This document shows, piece by piece, positions 61,801 through 64,000 of a DNA stretch of 64,000 bases; the first letter of the stretch is position 1, and each line of letters starts with the position of its first letter. Where the stretch lies: the NCBI RefSeq assembly GCF_021608265.1, contig NZ_JAKIHP010000005.1:89822-153821 (forward strand), in the 5' to 3' direction. The stretch comes from Flavobacterium wongokense (GTDB lineage Bacteria; Bacteroidota; Bacteroidia; Flavobacteriales; Flavobacteriaceae). The notes under the pieces were generated by a model. That model was given only the letters and a program-made list of their open reading frames with translations. It made no database searches and was not told the DNA's origin. The translations under genes and the position numbers were made by a program.

Positions 61801-63481
61801 TTAATATTGATGATCTTAATTTTTGAGTGTAATAGGTATTTTGGTAATACTCTGTCCAACTGTTTTTGATGTAATACACCTGATTATTGATAGTGAAAAA
61901 TGAACCCGACCATCCAATCAGATCCTGTTGCGGATTCATAGAGGCATTGGTGGCAATGTTATACAAATAGGGGCTTGTCAGATTACCATACCTACCAATT
62001 ACTGCATTTTGGTAACCACACATAAGGCTGTAATTGTATTCCGTAACCCCAAGTGAAGGAGTGATTTTATAGGTTTTGAAATTGATGCCGTAACTCAGGT
62101 AAATGTTATTGCCATGGTGCAAATACTGGCAGGAACCAGAACCTTGCGGGTCAACCAATGGCATACCGGGAAAAGCAGAAGACGAAAGTAAAGTCCAGCT
62201 GTTGGTAGCTTCTGAATAACTATATTTTTCGGTTCGCGAAGTTACTACAGTCCCATTATGGTCATCCAATCCGCTAAGCAGGTACAAATGGCTGTCATAT
62301 GCAAACAATATAGGCCATCTTATCTTATTATCGGGTAAAGTAATCGATGATTGTGCAAACGAATTCATATCGAGTTTCGTCAGGGCAAATGTTCCTGTTG
62401 AAGAAGCCTTATAAATATACAGACTGTTGCTGCCGTCGTAAACCGCATCATCTATCCTTCCGTTATAACTAAATGAGGACAACTGTGTCCATTTCTCAGT
62501 AACTGGTGAAAATTCCATCAGTACATAATCTGCATTTCCTCCAAAAGGCGATGAGCTAAAAGTCGTCAAAGCATAGGCTTTGTTATTGTGCACAAAGATT
62601 TTATTGAAAGCTGCTGCACTATGGTCCACCATTATCGCATCATTGCCTATCGGGACATTGGTATTGAAATTTGCCGTTAATCCTGCCGTCTTATAAGTAA
62701 TATTGGTAACCTGGAAATCACTAAAAGGGCCAGGTGGCATGTCAATGCTTAGTTGGTTTGTTGATGCTGAAAAATAACACTGTACACCATTCACCCAAAC
62801 TTCGCCATATTCATAATTGGGATTAAAATTATCTCCGGTAACGACCAATTGGCCTCTTATCCAGGCTGTCGGTGATGCCACAGCCGAAATCACAGGGTTC
62901 CTCAATTGCAAGCCAATCGTTGACACCACATCCTGGCGTTGGGCATTCACCTTAATCTGTATATTGGAACTCGTAATATTGGTAGGCAGCATCACCTGGA
63001 TTTCATTATAGTTGGTACTGATAATTTGGGCAGGTTGATTATTGGCATACACCTTTACATCATTGGAAAGTTCATCAAAATTCTCCCCATAAATACTAAA
63101 AACAGTATTATAGCTCACCTGGTTTTGACTGTATCCATTAATGACAGGTGTTTTTAATGAAATCGTTTCGTCAAGTATGGTTTCGTTGGTAACCAAATCA
63201 ATTATTTTCAACCTCGGTGTGTGGTTAGTAATTGTCCTTGGGATAACTGCCTTGATTTCTGTATGGGAAACATAGGTTACCTGCGCCTCCTCGAGGTCGA
63301 AAAACACCTGTAAATCACCAAAATGCACGTAGTTCAATTCAATAGTTACTTCTTTCCCAAGCAAACCCGTTTCCGGATAAGTAACCACTGTGGTCGCCAT
63401 CCCATCATCCGTTGAACAGGATTGTAGCATGAGGATTCCAAAAAGAAAAACCAGACGAATGATTCGTAAAAATTGCTTCAT
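61787..63481 (-). CDS. Lipoprotein with IPT/TIG domains and Kelch-type propeller
   Basis: The 564-residue protein has lipoprotein signal LVFLFGILMLQSCSTDDG. Residues 30-280 hold three IPT/TIG-like Ig domains (VTIELNYVHFGDLQVFF, VFSIYGENFDELSNDVKV, LVVTGDNFNPNYEYGEV). Residues 300-560 hold Kelch-like repeats (EFSPVTEKWTQLSSFSYNG, YSYSEATNSWTLLSSS). The order differs from the next gene's but the design (Ig-type domains before a propeller, on a lipid anchor) is the same. Probably a surface-exposed binding protein. Confidence 0.88.
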   Translation of the reverse strand: MKQFLRIIRLVFLFGILMLQSCSTDDGMATTVVTYPETGLLGKEVTIELNYVHFGDLQVFFDLEEAQVTYVSHTEIKAVIPRTITNHTPRLKIIDLVTNETILDETISLKTPVINGYSQNQVSYNTVFSIYGENFDELSNDVKVYANNQPAQIISTNYNEIQVMLPTNITSSNIQIKVNAQRQDVVSTIGLQLRNPVISAVASPTAWIRGQLVVTGDNFNPNYEYGEVWVNGVQCYFSASTNQLSIDMPPGPFSDFQVTNITYKTAGLTANFNTNVPIGNDAIMVDHSAAAFNKIFVHNNKAYALTTFSSSPFGGNADYVLMEFSPVTEKWTQLSSFSYNGRIDDAVYDGSNSLYIYKASSTGTFALTKLDMNSFAQSSITLPDNKIRWPILFAYDSHLYLLSGLDDHNGTVVTSRTEKYSYSEATNSWTLLSSSAFPGMPLVDPQGSGSCQYLHHGNNIYLSYGINFKTYKITPSLGVTEYNYSLMCGYQNAVIGRYGNLTSPYLYNIATNASMNPQQDLIGWSGSFFTINNQVYYIKNSWTEYYQNTYYTQKLRSSILNGLL

Positions 63482-63579
63482 AATATCTATTTATAAAGTA
63501 AATATAACAATGTTTTTAACTTTTCCCAAAATGAACTTAAATACGGTATCTGTTATTCGAAAAATATCCAAAGTGTTAT

Positions 63580-63640
63580 GGCGCGTCCCTTCGGGTCGGG
63601 CTGTACGGGTTACACGGTAACCTCTCCCATCCCTCGCGCG
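63580..63640 (-). repeat. Possible third copy of the variable-core intergenic element
   Basis: Minus strand: GAGGGATGGGAGA arm, perfect core hairpin GGTTAC-CGT-GTAACC (63608-63622), then an arm with CAGCCCGACCCGAAGGG, closed by GCGCG/CGCGC outer bases. The arms resemble but do not match copies A and B; the core has the same 3-base loop and 5-6-bp stem. Confidence 0.45.
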
Positions 63641-63675
63641 GTTTCAATTTCATTACATTTATATGCACCGCACCG

Positions 63676-63807
63676 CAAAATATCGAGGCTGCGTCGACAA
63701 AATGTTCAAGCCACGTCAACAAAATATCGAGGCTGCGTCGACAAAATGTTGAGGCTGCTCCGACAAAATATTGAAGCCTTATCAATAAAATGTTCAAGTC
63801 GGTATAA
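63676..63807 (+). repeat. 22-bp imperfect tandem array, six units
   Basis: Six contiguous 22-base units, each starting (C/T)AAAAT(A/G)T. Units 1 and 3 are identical; units 2, 4, 5 and 6 carry substitutions but no length change. The unit length is not a multiple of three and no gene uses it as coding sequence. There are no spacers between units. Confidence 0.9.
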
Positions 63808-63901
63808 GGACGAAAGCCGGCATAGGAATCTGATTTGAGATTAAGAGGAGCAAGCCCTGTGGGCTTGAGGTAGTTTTGATTTATCAAAATCCTATAAAAC
63901 A

Positions 63902-63938
63902 AAAAAGCCGATTCTTTCGAATCGGCTTTCTAAAAAAA
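63902..63938. terminator. Bidirectional terminator near right edge
   Basis: AAAGCCGATTC, loop TTTC, GAATCGGCTTT with A- and T-runs on both sides. The owner gene is likely beyond the window end on the minus strand. Confidence 0.85.
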
Positions 63939-63939
63939 A

Positions 63940-63970
63940 GGCGGCGGCCCGAGTCTCGCGACTGCGCCGC
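63940..63970. other. GC-rich nested hairpin
   Basis: GCGGCG at 63941-63946 pairs with CGCCGC at 63965-63970, and inside it AGTC/GACT pairs across loop TCGC. It is markedly GC-rich compared with the surrounding DNA. Purpose unknown. Confidence 0.55.
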
Positions 63971-64000
63971 ACCTATAAAAAAAATGAGTCCTGACTATAA

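Larger units (their letters stand above)
63482..64000. other. Non-coding end of window with tandem array and hairpins
   Basis: No credible gene. It holds a structured element at 63580-63640, a 22-bp tandem array at 63676-63807, a strong terminator hairpin at 63902-63938 and a GC-rich hairpin at 63940-63970. The terminator may close a minus-strand gene beyond the right edge, because minus-strand frames here are open only to a stop close to the hairpin. Nothing else recognised. Confidence 0.6.

Noticed and set aside
63676..63807. Tandem array considered as a CRISPR array
   Set aside because: The units are contiguous with no spacers, and no cas genes are in the window.
63576..63902. 108-residue minus-strand frame covering the 22-bp array
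   Set aside because: The array is out of step with codons and the product looks random; no start context or homologous motif.
63940..64000. GC-rich stretch considered as the end of a 5S rRNA gene
   Set aside because: The start resembles a 5S end only over a few bases; the rest does not fit the 5S sequence or structure.

Overview
The window looks like a chromosomal segment from a Flavobacteriaceae bacterium, most likely Flavobacterium or a close relative. It is AT-rich. It carries type IX secretion (T9SS) and gliding genes (gldJ, porU, porV) and several very large secreted proteins with T9SS C-terminal sorting signals. Many promoters have the flavobacterial -7 box TAnnTTTG instead of a sigma-70 -10 box. 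I see no phage, plasmid, transposase, rRNA or CRISPR array. There is one tRNA (Val, anticodon TAC).

Layout. 1-3.9 kb: two tandem paralogous giant surface proteins, the first cut by the window edge. 3.9-13.5 kb: a long minus-strand run of housekeeping and small accessory genes (mannose-1-phosphate guanylyltransferase, SprT-like protease, SDR, LysE-like, ATP-grasp, NRDE, DinB, DoxX, YHS, GNAT, Crp, acyl-CoA dehydrogenase). A four-helix-bundle gene bordered by inverted heptamer repeats is wedged between the SDR and sprT genes. 13.6-25 kb: anmK, a small DGTPDKRYKEN-repeat protein, a T9SS WD/BNR-type protein, two TPR signalling proteins (one with an AraC-type output domain, one without), a lone receiver protein and a 1332-residue secreted metalloprotease. 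25.3-31.5 kb: glutamate dehydrogenase, tonB plus an M23 peptidase, the oppositely oriented exbB-exbD pair, folC and tRNA-Val.

31.5-42.1 kb is accessory. It opens with a 470-base intergenic stretch full of small hairpins, then DJ-1/PfpI, HxlR, DsbA-like, cyclase, Crp, beta-barrel, VOC-like, HXXEE and PhzF genes, then a secreted nuclease. Last comes a TetR-controlled unit in which the same 14-bp palindrome lies in front of both the regulator and its target operon. 42.1-60.5 kb is mostly conserved core: sugar dehydrogenase, murF, gldJ, porU-porV, cdd, pdhA and a two-lipoyl E2, a T9SS repeat protein and an M1 aminopeptidase. 60.5-64 kb holds two overlapping surface lipoprotein genes and a 520-base non-coding end with a 22-bp tandem array and several hairpins.

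Functionally, the T9SS core genes here (porU sortase, porV shuttle, gldJ) would serve the cargo encoded in the same window (the proteins at 380, 15089, 20958, 38093 and 55587). The most interesting non-standard signals are: the four-helix-bundle gene with its heptamer borders, which appears to have landed on the sprT start codon; the paired TetR operators; an intergenic element with conserved arms and a variable three-base-loop hairpin core; and the 22-bp array. All assignments come from reading the sequence; no database search was run.
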